In this document: in pieces, positions 26,414 to 33,330 of the stretch
Numbering within the stretch: position 1 is the stretch's first letter
Layout of the letters: every line of letters begins with the position of its first letter
Assembly (NCBI RefSeq): GCF_021789315.1
Contig: NZ_CP084561.1
Coordinates: forward strand, 186,001-250,000
Direction of reading: 5' to 3'
DNA length: 64,000 nt
Source of the DNA: Arthrobacter sp. FW305-BF8
GTDB taxonomy: Bacteria > Actinomycetota > Actinomycetes > Actinomycetales > Micrococcaceae
Program-made: the position numbers and the translations under genes
The notes under the pieces: generated by a model
Told to the model about the DNA's origin: nothing
The model's database searches: none
The model's input: only the letters and a program-made list of their open reading frames with translations

Positions 26414-28576
26414 CTACTTGGCCCCCTTGCCGATCATGGACGCCGGGGGCTTGGGAAACGGTTTGGCTGGATACATCTTGGCGACCTTGAGCATGTAGTT
26501 GGCCCATTGCGGCCCGGCGATCATGTAGCCGTCAATGCGGTCGTAGTGTTTGCCGTTGATGGTGAGGTTCCTGCCCGGCCGCTTCTGGCCGTTCAGGGCG
26601 TCACCGAAGAAGGATGCGGTGGCCATGCCGCTGGTGTAGCCCAGTACCCAGGTGGCGCCGTTGCTGTTGTTGGTGCCGGTCTTGGCCGCCACAGGGACCT
26701 TGCTCTGGACCTTCGGGTTGATGTAGACACCTGAACCCTTCTTGAGCACGTCCTGAAGGACCGAGTTCACGCCGCGGGCAATCTGCGGCTCGACGGCGGC
26801 CCGGCATGCCGGCTTCTGGCTGGACAGCGCCCGACCGGCGAAGTCGGTGACGCGCTGGATGGCAATCGGCGCGCAGTAGCGGCCGTCGGCGGCGAAGGTG
26901 GCGAAGGCGGTGGCCATGCTGAGCGGTGACACGGCGGTGCCGCCGAGAATATTGCCCAGCTGGTGCATGTTGATCTCGGAGCCATCCAGCCCGCTTCGCA
27001 GGCCCACTGCCGCAACCATTTTGTCGATGCCGCAGATGTCCAGCTGTGCCACCTCGGCAAACGTAGCCGTGTTGATGGAGTTGTACAGCCCGTAGTTCGC
27101 TGGCATTCTGCGGTAGTAGCCCTCCGACGCGTTCTGCAGGTCGTCGGCAGCTTCGAGGCCGGCGCTGCGCTGCTTGCTGCTGTAGCCGCCCACTACCTTG
27201 GCGCACGAGTCCCGCCAGCCGAATCCCAGTGGGTACTCCCGACGTGAGGCGTCCACCTCTTCGGTGATCTTCCGTCCTTGGTGCAGCCACTCGGCGAACG
27301 TGAACGGCTTCATGGTGGATCCTGGCTGGAACCCTCCCGCACCGTTAAGGTCATTGCCGTTGGCATCCTTGGCGTCCACGTTGAAGTTCAGCTGTGTATC
27401 GAACTTGCCGGGCTCCGGGAGGAACACCGTGTTCTGCGCCATCGCCAGGATTTTTCCGGTGCCGGGCTGGACCGTCAGCAGGGAAGCTCCCCACTTGGCC
27501 GGGTTGGCGCCGGCGGTGGTGTTCACCTGTGACTGGGCCGCCGCCTGCAGCCGGCTGTCCAGCGTGGTGGTGATGGTCAGCCCGCCCCTGAACAGCTTCT
27601 GCTCCCGGGCTTCCGTGTCCGGTCCGTAGGCCCGGTTGTTGAGAATCAGGTGGGATACGTAATCGCAGAAATAAGGGGCAATGGCGGCTGCGGCGCAGCC
27701 TTGCTTCGAGCTACGAATTTTCAGGCCGACACCGGTGGCAGCGGCATCGTCATGCTGCTTCTTGGTGATCTTTTCTTGCGCCAGCATGGCGTCCAGGACC
27801 AGGTTGCGCCGCTTGAGCGAGTTCTCCGGGTTGCTCACGGGGTCATAGAGGCTGGGGCTGTTGACGAGTCCTGCCAGCATTGCAGCCTGGGGGAGGCTGA
27901 GCTTGCTGGCCGGAACGCTGTAGAAATGCTGCGCGGCCGCCTCGATGCCGTAGGCGCTGCGGTTGAAAAACACGATGTTGAGGTAACCCTCGAGGATCTG
28001 GTCCTTGGTGAATTTCTTCTCCAACTCAATGGCGAGCTTCATTTCCCGGACCTTGTCGCCGACGGTCTTCTCGCCGCTGAGAACCACCTCATCCTCGCGG
28101 CCGGAGGTGATCTTGGCTTCATTGGCCACGTTCGTGACGTACTGCTGGGTCAGGGTGGATGCGCCTTGCCGGTCCCCGCCGGCGACGTTGCTCACCAGCG
28201 CCCGCAGAACGCCCACGGGGTCGACGCCGCTGTGTTCGTAGAAGCGGCTGTCCTCTATCGCGACCACGGCGTCCTTGACGTAGGGCGACATCTCCTTGAG
28301 CGGGACCCGCACCCGGTTTTCCTCGTAAAACGAGGCGATCAGTTTGCCGTCGGACGTCAGGATCCTGGTGGTTTGCGCCGGCGGACGCACCGCAAGCTCA
28401 GAGGGGAGGCCGTTGTAGAAGTTCATCGAGCTGCTGACGGCGGCGCCGGCAGCAGCAAGTTGGGGAACGAAGTAGGCGGCAACGAGGGCGCCACAAATGC
28501 AGCTGAGGACCACGAACCCGAGCATCCTTGCCAGGGTCGTGTGAGATCTCGATGTCAGGCTTTTGCGTACCATCAC
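26414..28576 (-). CDS. Class A penicillin-binding protein (PBP1A-type, glycosyltransferase plus transpeptidase)
   Basis: 720 residues, bifunctional peptidoglycan synthase. An N-terminal membrane helix (MLGFVVLSCICGALVAAYFV) precedes the GT51 domain with EDSRFYEHSGVDPVG and GASTLTQQYVTN. The transpeptidase domain has SxxK as GSTMKPFT, SxN as NSINTATF and KTGT as AAKTGTNN. It lacks a PASTA tail. The gene stands alone on the minus strand, converging on the GAF-ANTAR gene with 22 bp between. ATG 28576 has CCGGAG upstream. Confidence 0.93.
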   Translation of the reverse strand: MMVRKSLTSRSHTTLARMLGFVVLSCICGALVAAYFVPQLAAAGAAVSSSMNFYNGLPSELAVRPPAQTTRILTSDGKLIASFYEENRVRVPLKEMSPYVKDAVVAIEDSRFYEHSGVDPVGVLRALVSNVAGGDRQGASTLTQQYVTNVANEAKITSGREDEVVLSGEKTVGDKVREMKLAIELEKKFTKDQILEGYLNIVFFNRSAYGIEAAAQHFYSVPASKLSLPQAAMLAGLVNSPSLYDPVSNPENSLKRRNLVLDAMLAQEKITKKQHDDAAATGVGLKIRSSKQGCAAAAIAPYFCDYVSHLILNNRAYGPDTEAREQKLFRGGLTITTTLDSRLQAAAQSQVNTTAGANPAKWGASLLTVQPGTGKILAMAQNTVFLPEPGKFDTQLNFNVDAKDANGNDLNGAGGFQPGSTMKPFTFAEWLHQGRKITEEVDASRREYPLGFGWRDSCAKVVGGYSSKQRSAGLEAADDLQNASEGYYRRMPANYGLYNSINTATFAEVAQLDICGIDKMVAAVGLRSGLDGSEINMHQLGNILGGTAVSPLSMATAFATFAADGRYCAPIAIQRVTDFAGRALSSQKPACRAAVEPQIARGVNSVLQDVLKKGSGVYINPKVQSKVPVAAKTGTNNSNGATWVLGYTSGMATASFFGDALNGQKRPGRNLTINGKHYDRIDGYMIAGPQWANYMLKVAKMYPAKPFPKPPASMIGKGAK

Positions 28577-28663
28577 TCCGGTTCACACCCCAAAAAAGCG
28601 TGTCTCCAGAATACGCGTCAGGTGACGGCCGATCCAGACCGTGGGCCCGGTTGGAAACGATTT

Positions 28664-28690
28664 GGCCGGCCTGCGTTGGGCGGGCCGGCC
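28664..28690 (-). terminator. GGCCGGCC hairpin downstream of stress operon
   Basis: GGCCGGCC at 28664-28671 and again at 28683-28690 can pair across an 11-base loop, 36 bases past the stop of the DUF3618 gene. The T-run after it on the minus strand is weak, so termination is tentative. Confidence 0.35.
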
Positions 28691-28726
28691 GGCGTCGTGC
28701 TTGGAGTCTTTGGGGCGTTCTCGGCG

Positions 28727-29368
28727 TTAGGGGTTTTGGACGTGGTCCTTGGCGTCCGTGGCGGTGGCTTTGACGTCTGAGGCGGCGGTTTGGCCTTCGT
28801 CCTTGACGTGCTGGGCGGCGTCGGTGGCGGTGGACTTGACGTTTTCCAAGGCTTCCTGGGCGGGTTCTTTCCAGCCCTGGGCCATGTCCTTGGCGGCCTC
28901 GGTGACCTGGCTGGTCAGGGGTTCGGCCGCGGTCTTGAGGGCGTCGGCGGCTTCGCGTTCCTTCTCGCTTGGCGGGATGAGGGAGGAGACGAGCAGCCCG
29001 GCGCCGAAGGCGATCAGGCCGGCGGCGAGGGGGTTGCCCTGGGTTTTGGCGGCGACTTTCTGGGGTGCGTCGGCGATCGCTTCGCCGGCGCCGTGGAGGG
29101 CGTTCCCGGCGGCGTCGGTGGCCTGGTGGACCCCGCCGCTGGTGTTGTGGGCGGCGTGGTGGAGGCTGCCGGAGGTGTTGTGGGTGGCGTGTTCTGCGGT
29201 GCCCATGACTTTGTCCTTTACTCCGAAGACGGCGTCCTTCACCTTGTTGGTTTGGCGGTGGACGATGTTGGAGGGGGTGACTTTGTCGGCGACGGCGTCC
29301 ACGTTGGTGCCGAGGCGGGCGCGGGTTGCTTCGATGTCGGCGCGGATGGCGTCCGGGTTCTCACTCAT
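28727..29368 (-). CDS. DUF3618 domain-containing protein, LEA-like tail
   Basis: 213 residues. DUF3618 lies at residues 1-45 (DAIRADIEATRARLGTNVDAVADKVTP), followed by an alanine/histidine-rich low-complexity stretch with repeated AEHATHNTSG/HHAAHNTSG units. A membrane helix comes near residue 118 (AAGLIAFGAGLLVSSLIP), then a lysine/alanine-rich amphipathic C-terminal half like LEA proteins. Probably a desiccation or envelope stress protein. The start overlaps the holin-like gene by 4 bp (ATGA), so it is the last gene of a three-gene coupled operon. Confidence 0.82.
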   Translation of the reverse strand: MSENPDAIRADIEATRARLGTNVDAVADKVTPSNIVHRQTNKVKDAVFGVKDKVMGTAEHATHNTSGSLHHAAHNTSGGVHQATDAAGNALHGAGEAIADAPQKVAAKTQGNPLAAGLIAFGAGLLVSSLIPPSEKEREAADALKTAAEPLTSQVTEAAKDMAQGWKEPAQEALENVKSTATDAAQHVKDEGQTAASDVKATATDAKDHVQNP

Positions 29369-29796
29369 CGGTGGTCTCCGTTCGGTTTGAGGGTGGGCGG
29401 GATTTCCTTGGCTGTCTCCATGGTCTGGGGCATGCCCTTGATGTGTTTGAGTTCCTTGCGTCCGACGCTGGCGAGGATCGTGGCGATGATGCCCCAGAGC
29501 ACGGCGACGACGACGGCGGACCAGCCCAGGCCCATGAGTTCGCCGAGGGCGTACCAGAGGGCGATGGAGAGGAACAGGAGCACGAAGTGCCCGGCGACGC
29601 CGGCGCCGGCGAGCATGCCGCCGCCCTTGCCGGCGCGGGTGCCGGACTGTTTCAGTTCGGCTTTGGCGAGTTCGATTTCCTGCCGCATCAGGGTGGACAG
29701 GTCGCGGGTGACATCGCCCAGGAGGTCACCAAGGGAGGTGGTATCGGCCTTCGCGTGCGCAGCCGTCTGCGGGGTATCGGGTATCTGGCTGCTCAC
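29365..29796 (-). CDS. Phage-holin-superfamily (PF07332-type) membrane protein
   Basis: 143 residues. An amphipathic N-terminal helix (LGDLLGDVTRDLSTLMRQEIELAKAELKQ) precedes two membrane helices (GVAGHFVLLFLSIALWYALGELM; WSAVVVAVLWGIIATILASVG). This is the layout of chromosomal actinobacterial 'phage holin family' proteins, which are not prophage lysis genes. It starts at GTG 29796, which overlaps the upstream stop (GTGA), and it ends overlapping the DUF3618 start. Confidence 0.82.
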   Translation of the reverse strand: MSSQIPDTPQTAAHAKADTTSLGDLLGDVTRDLSTLMRQEIELAKAELKQSGTRAGKGGGMLAGAGVAGHFVLLFLSIALWYALGELMGLGWSAVVVAVLWGIIATILASVGRKELKHIKGMPQTMETAKEIPPTLKPNGDHR

Positions 29797-30605
29797 AGGG
29801 GATGACCCCCACCCTGAACGTACGGATCGTCAATGTCCCGCAGCGATCCCGCCGAGGAGCCGGTTGGAAGCGACTGCGTGGAAGCGGGTCCCGTGCCCGA
29901 GATGCTCGGCTCGCCGAAGGCGGGTTCGCCGAGGCTGGCCTCGTCATAGAAGGGCTCGCCTGCGCCGGTCGTGACGGTGTTCTCCGTTGTGGCGAGCCGG
30001 GCCGGTTGCGGCGAAGCGGTGCCGGTGGCGGTGCGCGTGTCCGGGGCGCCTGCCTGCAGGCTGCGGCCCAGGCGTCCGGCGAGCAGGCCCGCGCCAGCCG
30101 CGACGAGCAGGAAGGTGCCGGGGCGCTGGCGGGCAAAGGACTTCACCTCGTCCAGCAGTGAGCCCGGATCCCGGTTATCCAGCCAGGAAGCCACTGATTC
30201 GGAGCGGTCCGCGGCCTGCCGGATCAGGTCCGCGGCTACGCCCTGCTGGTTCGGTGCGTCGGCCATGGTGCGCAGCTGCGAGGAGATGGTGCGGATGCCT
30301 TCGGCGGCCTTCGTCTGCTGGGTGCCGGCCTGGTTGGCCAGGTCCGACTTCGCCTGGTGCAGCAGGTCCTTGGCGCTGTTCTTCGCCTCGTACGCGACGT
30401 TCTTCGCCTCGGTCTTGGCCGTCTCGGCAACGTTCTGGGCGGCAACTTTAGTCTCGCCGGCGACGCTCGCGGCCTCTTCCTTCGCCACGTCCTTCTTCGA
30501 GGAGCCATCGTCCTGATAGCCGGCGGTGCCCGTGTAATCACCCGTGTAGTCGGCGGTGTCCAGGCCGGGAGCGGACACCCCGGTGCCGTATGCGTTCTCG
30601 GTCAT
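29793..30605 (-). CDS. LEA-like stress protein, first gene of DUF3618/holin operon
   Basis: 270 residues. Tyrosine/glycine-rich N-terminus (YTGDYTGTAGYQDDG), then a long Ala/Lys helix with repeated KTEAKNVAYEAKNSAKDLLHQAKSD-type 11-mers as in LEA proteins. Next comes SVASWLDNRDPGSLLDEVKSFARQRPGTFLLVAAGAGLLAGRLGRSL, a membrane helix near residue 190, and a disordered C-terminus. The frame extends to 30830, but the start is ATG 30605 behind AAAGAGAG. I do not recognise a named family for the whole protein. The divergent spacer holds three stress-type palindromes. Confidence 0.75.
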   Translation of the reverse strand: MTENAYGTGVSAPGLDTADYTGDYTGTAGYQDDGSSKKDVAKEEAASVAGETKVAAQNVAETAKTEAKNVAYEAKNSAKDLLHQAKSDLANQAGTQQTKAAEGIRTISSQLRTMADAPNQQGVAADLIRQAADRSESVASWLDNRDPGSLLDEVKSFARQRPGTFLLVAAGAGLLAGRLGRSLQAGAPDTRTATGTASPQPARLATTENTVTTGAGEPFYDEASLGEPAFGEPSISGTGPASTQSLPTGSSAGSLRDIDDPYVQGGGHPL

Positions 30606-30678
30606 CGTTGCTCTCTTTCCTTGAGGATGAAGAACCAGCGGTGCTGGATCGGCAGCAGTCCTGGCTACCCAGAAATAG

Positions 30679-30690
30679 TAAGCACACTTG
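30679..30690. promoter_or_regulatory. TAAGCACACTTG motif, proximal to minus-strand stress operon
   Basis: Variant of the TAAGCATGCTTA palindrome in the context TAGTAAGCACACTTGCTAA, about 75 bp upstream of the LEA-like gene (30605, minus). The surroundings are AT-rich compared with flanking genes. Confidence 0.45.
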
Positions 30691-30733
30691 CTAATTAATC
30701 CGCAAGCCCAAAGGTCGGTTCCACGAAAATTGA

Positions 30734-30769
30734 TAAGTATGCTTGCTAAAACCTTGCTAAGCATGCTTA
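30734..30769. promoter_or_regulatory. Two adjacent TAAGCATGCTTA-type palindromes
   Basis: TAAGTATGCTTG at 30734-30745 and a perfect 12-bp palindrome TAAGCATGCTTA at 30758-30769, centres 24 bp apart, some 70-105 bp upstream of the PRC/DUF2382 gene (30839). With the 30679 copy there are three in one 233-bp divergent spacer, a strong hint of a dedicated regulator or alternative promoter. Confidence 0.55.
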
Positions 30770-30838
30770 TTGTATTCGGGTGCAGCGTCCTGCAGGGAGG
30801 CGTTGCGAACCCGAAACATCTGAAATCCAAGGAGACGC

Positions 30839-31669
30839 ATGCTCACCACGGAAAACATCGATGACCTGCTGCAGCGCAACGGAAGCGTTCTTTCTGCAGA
30901 CGGGGACAAGATCGGGTCAGTAGGCCAGGTCTACGCCGACGACGCCGATGGCCAGCCGACCTGGGTGACGGTCAAGACCGGCCTGTTCGGAACCTCCGAA
31001 TCCTTTGTCCCGCTGCAAGGCGCCCGCCTTGAAGGCAGCGACGTTGTGGTTCCCTACACCAAGGACCAGGTCAAGGACGCGCCCAGGGTGGATACGGACG
31101 GGCACCTCGAGCCGGCGGAAGAGGACCGGCTCTTCGGCCACTACGGCCTCGACGGACACCAGAACTACGCGGAAACGGGAACCCGCGGAGACGCAGGCTA
31201 CGCCGGTACGGGCAATGCCACCTTTAGCGACACCCGGTCCGGCACGGCTGATGTCACCGGGACGGTTGGACGTGACACGTCCGGGCCCACCACGGATGAC
31301 GCGATGACCCGCTCCGAGGAGCGCCTGAACGTCGGCACGGAAACGCAGGCCGCCGGGCGTGCCAGGCTTCGTAAATACGTGACCACGGAGAACGTCACCA
31401 AGACCGTTCCGGTCCAGCGCGAAGAGGTCCGGATCGAGCGGGAACCCATCACGGAGGCGAACCGGGGTGCGGCCCTGTCCGGGCCCGATATCAGCGAGGA
31501 GGAACACGAGGTGACCCTCCATGAGGAACGCCCCGTCATCGAGAAGGAAACCGTCCCGGTCGAGCGGGTCCGTCTCGACAAGGAAACGGTGACGGACGAG
31601 GTGACCGTCGACGAGGAAGTCCGTAAGGAACGCATCGAAACCGACCGCATCGACGACGTGCGGCGATAG
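30839..31669 (+). CDS. PRC-barrel and DUF2382 domain stress protein
   Basis: 276 residues. PRC-barrel at residues 1-90 (DGDKIGSVGQVYADDADGQPTWVTVKTGLFGTSESFVPLQGA), a Gly/Thr-rich linker, then DUF2382 (YsnF/AvaK type) from about 160. The DUF2382 part is a highly charged heptad-like stretch (VPVQREEVRIEREPITE; HEERPVIEKETVPVERVRL). The combination is common in Actinobacteria and linked to general stress and desiccation. ATG 30839 follows AAGGAGAC. It is transcribed away from the LEA/holin/DUF3618 operon. A 7-bp tandem repeat overlaps the stop and a strong terminator follows. Confidence 0.88.
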   Translation: MLTTENIDDLLQRNGSVLSADGDKIGSVGQVYADDADGQPTWVTVKTGLFGTSESFVPLQGARLEGSDVVVPYTKDQVKDAPRVDTDGHLEPAEEDRLFGHYGLDGHQNYAETGTRGDAGYAGTGNATFSDTRSGTADVTGTVGRDTSGPTTDDAMTRSEERLNVGTETQAAGRARLRKYVTTENVTKTVPVQREEVRIEREPITEANRGAALSGPDISEEEHEVTLHEERPVIEKETVPVERVRLDKETVTDEVTVDEEVRKERIETDRIDDVRR

Positions 31670-31692
31670 CAGATAGCAGATAGCAGATAGCA
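31665..31692. repeat. Heptanucleotide tandem repeat GATAGCA x4
   Basis: Four exact GATAGCA copies, then a degenerate GGCAGCA, beginning inside the stop codon of the PRC/DUF2382 gene (TAG 31667-31669). Copy number may vary by slippage without touching the coding frame. Confidence 0.85.
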
Positions 31693-31706
31693 GGCAGCAG
31701 GAAACC

Positions 31707-31743
31707 GTGAAAGCCAGGGCCGGATGCCGGCCCTGGCTTTCAC
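31707..31743. terminator. Strong bidirectional terminator hairpin
   Basis: Perfect 17-bp arms (GTGAAAGCCAGGGCCGG and its complement) with a 3-base loop, between the convergent PRC/DUF2382 gene and the 237-aa anchored protein. It carries AAA/TTT within the arms, so it can serve both strands. Confidence 0.85.
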
Positions 31744-31755
31744 GCTGCATCCCCC

Positions 31756-32469
31756 TTACGGCAGGTCAATGTTTGTCAGTTCCGACCGTTTGCCGCTTGG
31801 CTCCTCGACCAGGACCAGCGAGCTCACCTCGGGGCAGTAGTACTTGTGCTCCCGCGAGTTGAACTCCAGCGGCGTCCAGTCGTCCACCTTCACGCAGTCC
31901 TTGTAGGTGCCCATTTTCGTCGTGACGGTCTGGCCTGTGGCGATCGTATCCCGCATGTCTTCCGCATGCCCCAGGTAGTACTCCTGCCGGTAGGTGTCGC
32001 CCACGCGCTGTTCGGCCTTCATCCAGATGCCGGCCTTCGCCCCATCCTGCCCGTGGAGAAAGCTGCCGGAATGATCCTGCAGTTTGCCGTCCTTGTAGTT
32101 ATCCACGTCCTCGCCGAAGTACCAGACATCGCCGTTCTTGTGCTGTGCCAGGTAGTCCTTGGTCGCTTCGACGAGCTGCCCGTTCTTGAATTCCCGGTCC
32201 AGGTAGATGATCGTTTCGACGCCCTCAATGACCCGCTTCTCCGGCAGGATCTCAATTTCGATCCTGTCCCCGCCAGTCCCGTAGGTCATTTTCTTGCCGA
32301 CCGGAAGGGCGAAGTACTTGTTGGTGATTTTCGTCGTGAAGTCCGCCGGGGTGATCTGCGGATTGTAGTCGGCAGCCCTGCTTCTCAAATTATTGAAGTA
32401 AAAAAATGCCGCCCCGCCAGCAACCAGCAGCAGGACGATGATCCCCAGAATGATGGTTCGTGGCTTCAT
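31756..32469 (-). CDS. Membrane-anchored hypothetical protein
   Basis: 237 residues. A single N-terminal helix (TIILGIIVLLLVAGGAAFFYF) anchors an extracytoplasmic domain. The domain starts with FTTKITNKYFALPVGKKMTYGTG, a 'N.yf.LpvG....Y' pattern I have seen in actinobacterial and chloroflexi secreted proteins of unknown function, and ends with KYYCPEVSSLVLVEEPSGKRSEL. ATG 32469 is preferred to a GTG four codons upstream because GGGGCCGG gives normal spacing. It stands alone, separated from the histidine phosphatase by a terminator. Confidence 0.65.
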   Translation of the reverse strand: MKPRTIILGIIVLLLVAGGAAFFYFNNLRSRAADYNPQITPADFTTKITNKYFALPVGKKMTYGTGGDRIEIEILPEKRVIEGVETIIYLDREFKNGQLVEATKDYLAQHKNGDVWYFGEDVDNYKDGKLQDHSGSFLHGQDGAKAGIWMKAEQRVGDTYRQEYYLGHAEDMRDTIATGQTVTTKMGTYKDCVKVDDWTPLEFNSREHKYYCPEVSSLVLVEEPSGKRSELTNIDLP

Positions 32470-32551
32470 TTCCGGCCCCACTCCTCATTGAGTAGAAACT
32501 CTTTGCCGGTCCGGAGCGCCTTTGCTTGCCGGGCCCATAGCAAAAAGGTAG

Positions 32552-32577
32552 CCCTGTCGGGCCCCCGGGGGACAGGG
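32552..32577 (-). terminator. Rho-independent terminator of the histidine phosphatase gene
   Basis: CCCTGTC and GACAGGG arms with a GC-rich inner part, followed on the minus strand by CTACC and then five T residues, 14 bases past the stop at 32592. Confidence 0.65.
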
Positions 32578-32591
32578 ACAGCCGCGATTTC

Positions 32592-33185
32592 CTAGCTGCG
32601 GGCGGCCTCCGCCACCCGTGCGCCGTTGAAGTATTCGAGCTGCCAGCCGTCCACGGCGTGATGGTGGGCAAGGTTGAGCACGGCGTTGTCGATGCTTGCG
32701 AGGGTGCTCCCGACGGCGCGGCTCAGGGTCAGGCGGAGAAGCGTTCCGTGGGCCACGACCAAAACGCGGCGTCCGCGGAACTCCTCGGCCAGGGCCTCCA
32801 GGGCGGCAAGGCCCCTGGAGCCCGCTTCGTCGTCGCTTTCCGCCCCGCGGAAGCCGCCGGGGATGCGCAGTGCCTCCAGTTCCGGGCCTGCCTGAAGGCC
32901 CTCCGCGGGCCCGAAGCTGCGCTCGGCGAGCTCCGGCACACGCCGGGCCACCGTGAGTCCGAGGCCGGCAGCGATCAGGTCTGCAGTTTCCGCCGCACGG
33001 CTCAATGGCGAGGACACCACGGTGTCCCACGCCTGCCCGGACAAAAAGGCGACGGCGTTGCGCGCCTGGCCGCGGCCGACGTCGTTCAGCGGAATATCGC
33101 TGGATCCCTGCAGCCGGCGCTGCGCATTCCAGTCTGTCTGGCCATGGCGGATGAGGGCGAACGTCGTGATGGTCATGCCTTCCAT
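32592..33185 (-). CDS. Histidine phosphatase family protein (phosphoglycerate mutase-like)
   Basis: 197 residues. The catalytic RHG motif is near residue 14 (FALIRHGQTDWNAQRRLQG). The second arginine is in SSPLSRAAETADLI, the acid/base Glu in ELAERSFGPAEG, and the second histidine in LVVAHGTLLRL. It should be an active phosphatase of the GpmB/CobC-like group with unknown substrate. The start is ATG 33185, or 33176 three codons on; neither has a clear ribosome site. It is divergent from katG. Confidence 0.88.
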   Translation of the reverse strand: MEGMTITTFALIRHGQTDWNAQRRLQGSSDIPLNDVGRGQARNAVAFLSGQAWDTVVSSPLSRAAETADLIAAGLGLTVARRVPELAERSFGPAEGLQAGPELEALRIPGGFRGAESDDEAGSRGLAALEALAEEFRGRRVLVVAHGTLLRLTLSRAVGSTLASIDNAVLNLAHHHAVDGWQLEYFNGARVAEAARS

Positions 33186-33330
33186 TGTGCCCGAGAGCCT
33201 CAGGACCTTTCTTCTCCGAGACGTACTCGCGAAGAGGGGCTCTCACCGCGCCACCCGACCATGGTCCAATAGGAGGGTTAGACCGGCTGCCCGAGTCCGA
33301 CCGCGGCCTCGGCCATATGGAAGGAAGCTC

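Noticed and set aside
29365..29796. Holin annotation as evidence of a prophage
   Set aside because: No other phage gene is nearby; this holin-superfamily type is a normal chromosomal gene in stress loci of Actinobacteria.
33191..33236. GAGAGCC/GGCTCTC inverted repeat between the phosphatase and katG
   Set aside because: Seven pairs across more than 30 bases without inner pairing; likely chance, although an operator cannot be excluded.
32953..33330. 126-residue N-terminal extension of KatG
   Set aside because: It lies antisense to the histidine phosphatase gene; KatG homology begins after the ATG at 33331, which has a good ribosome site.
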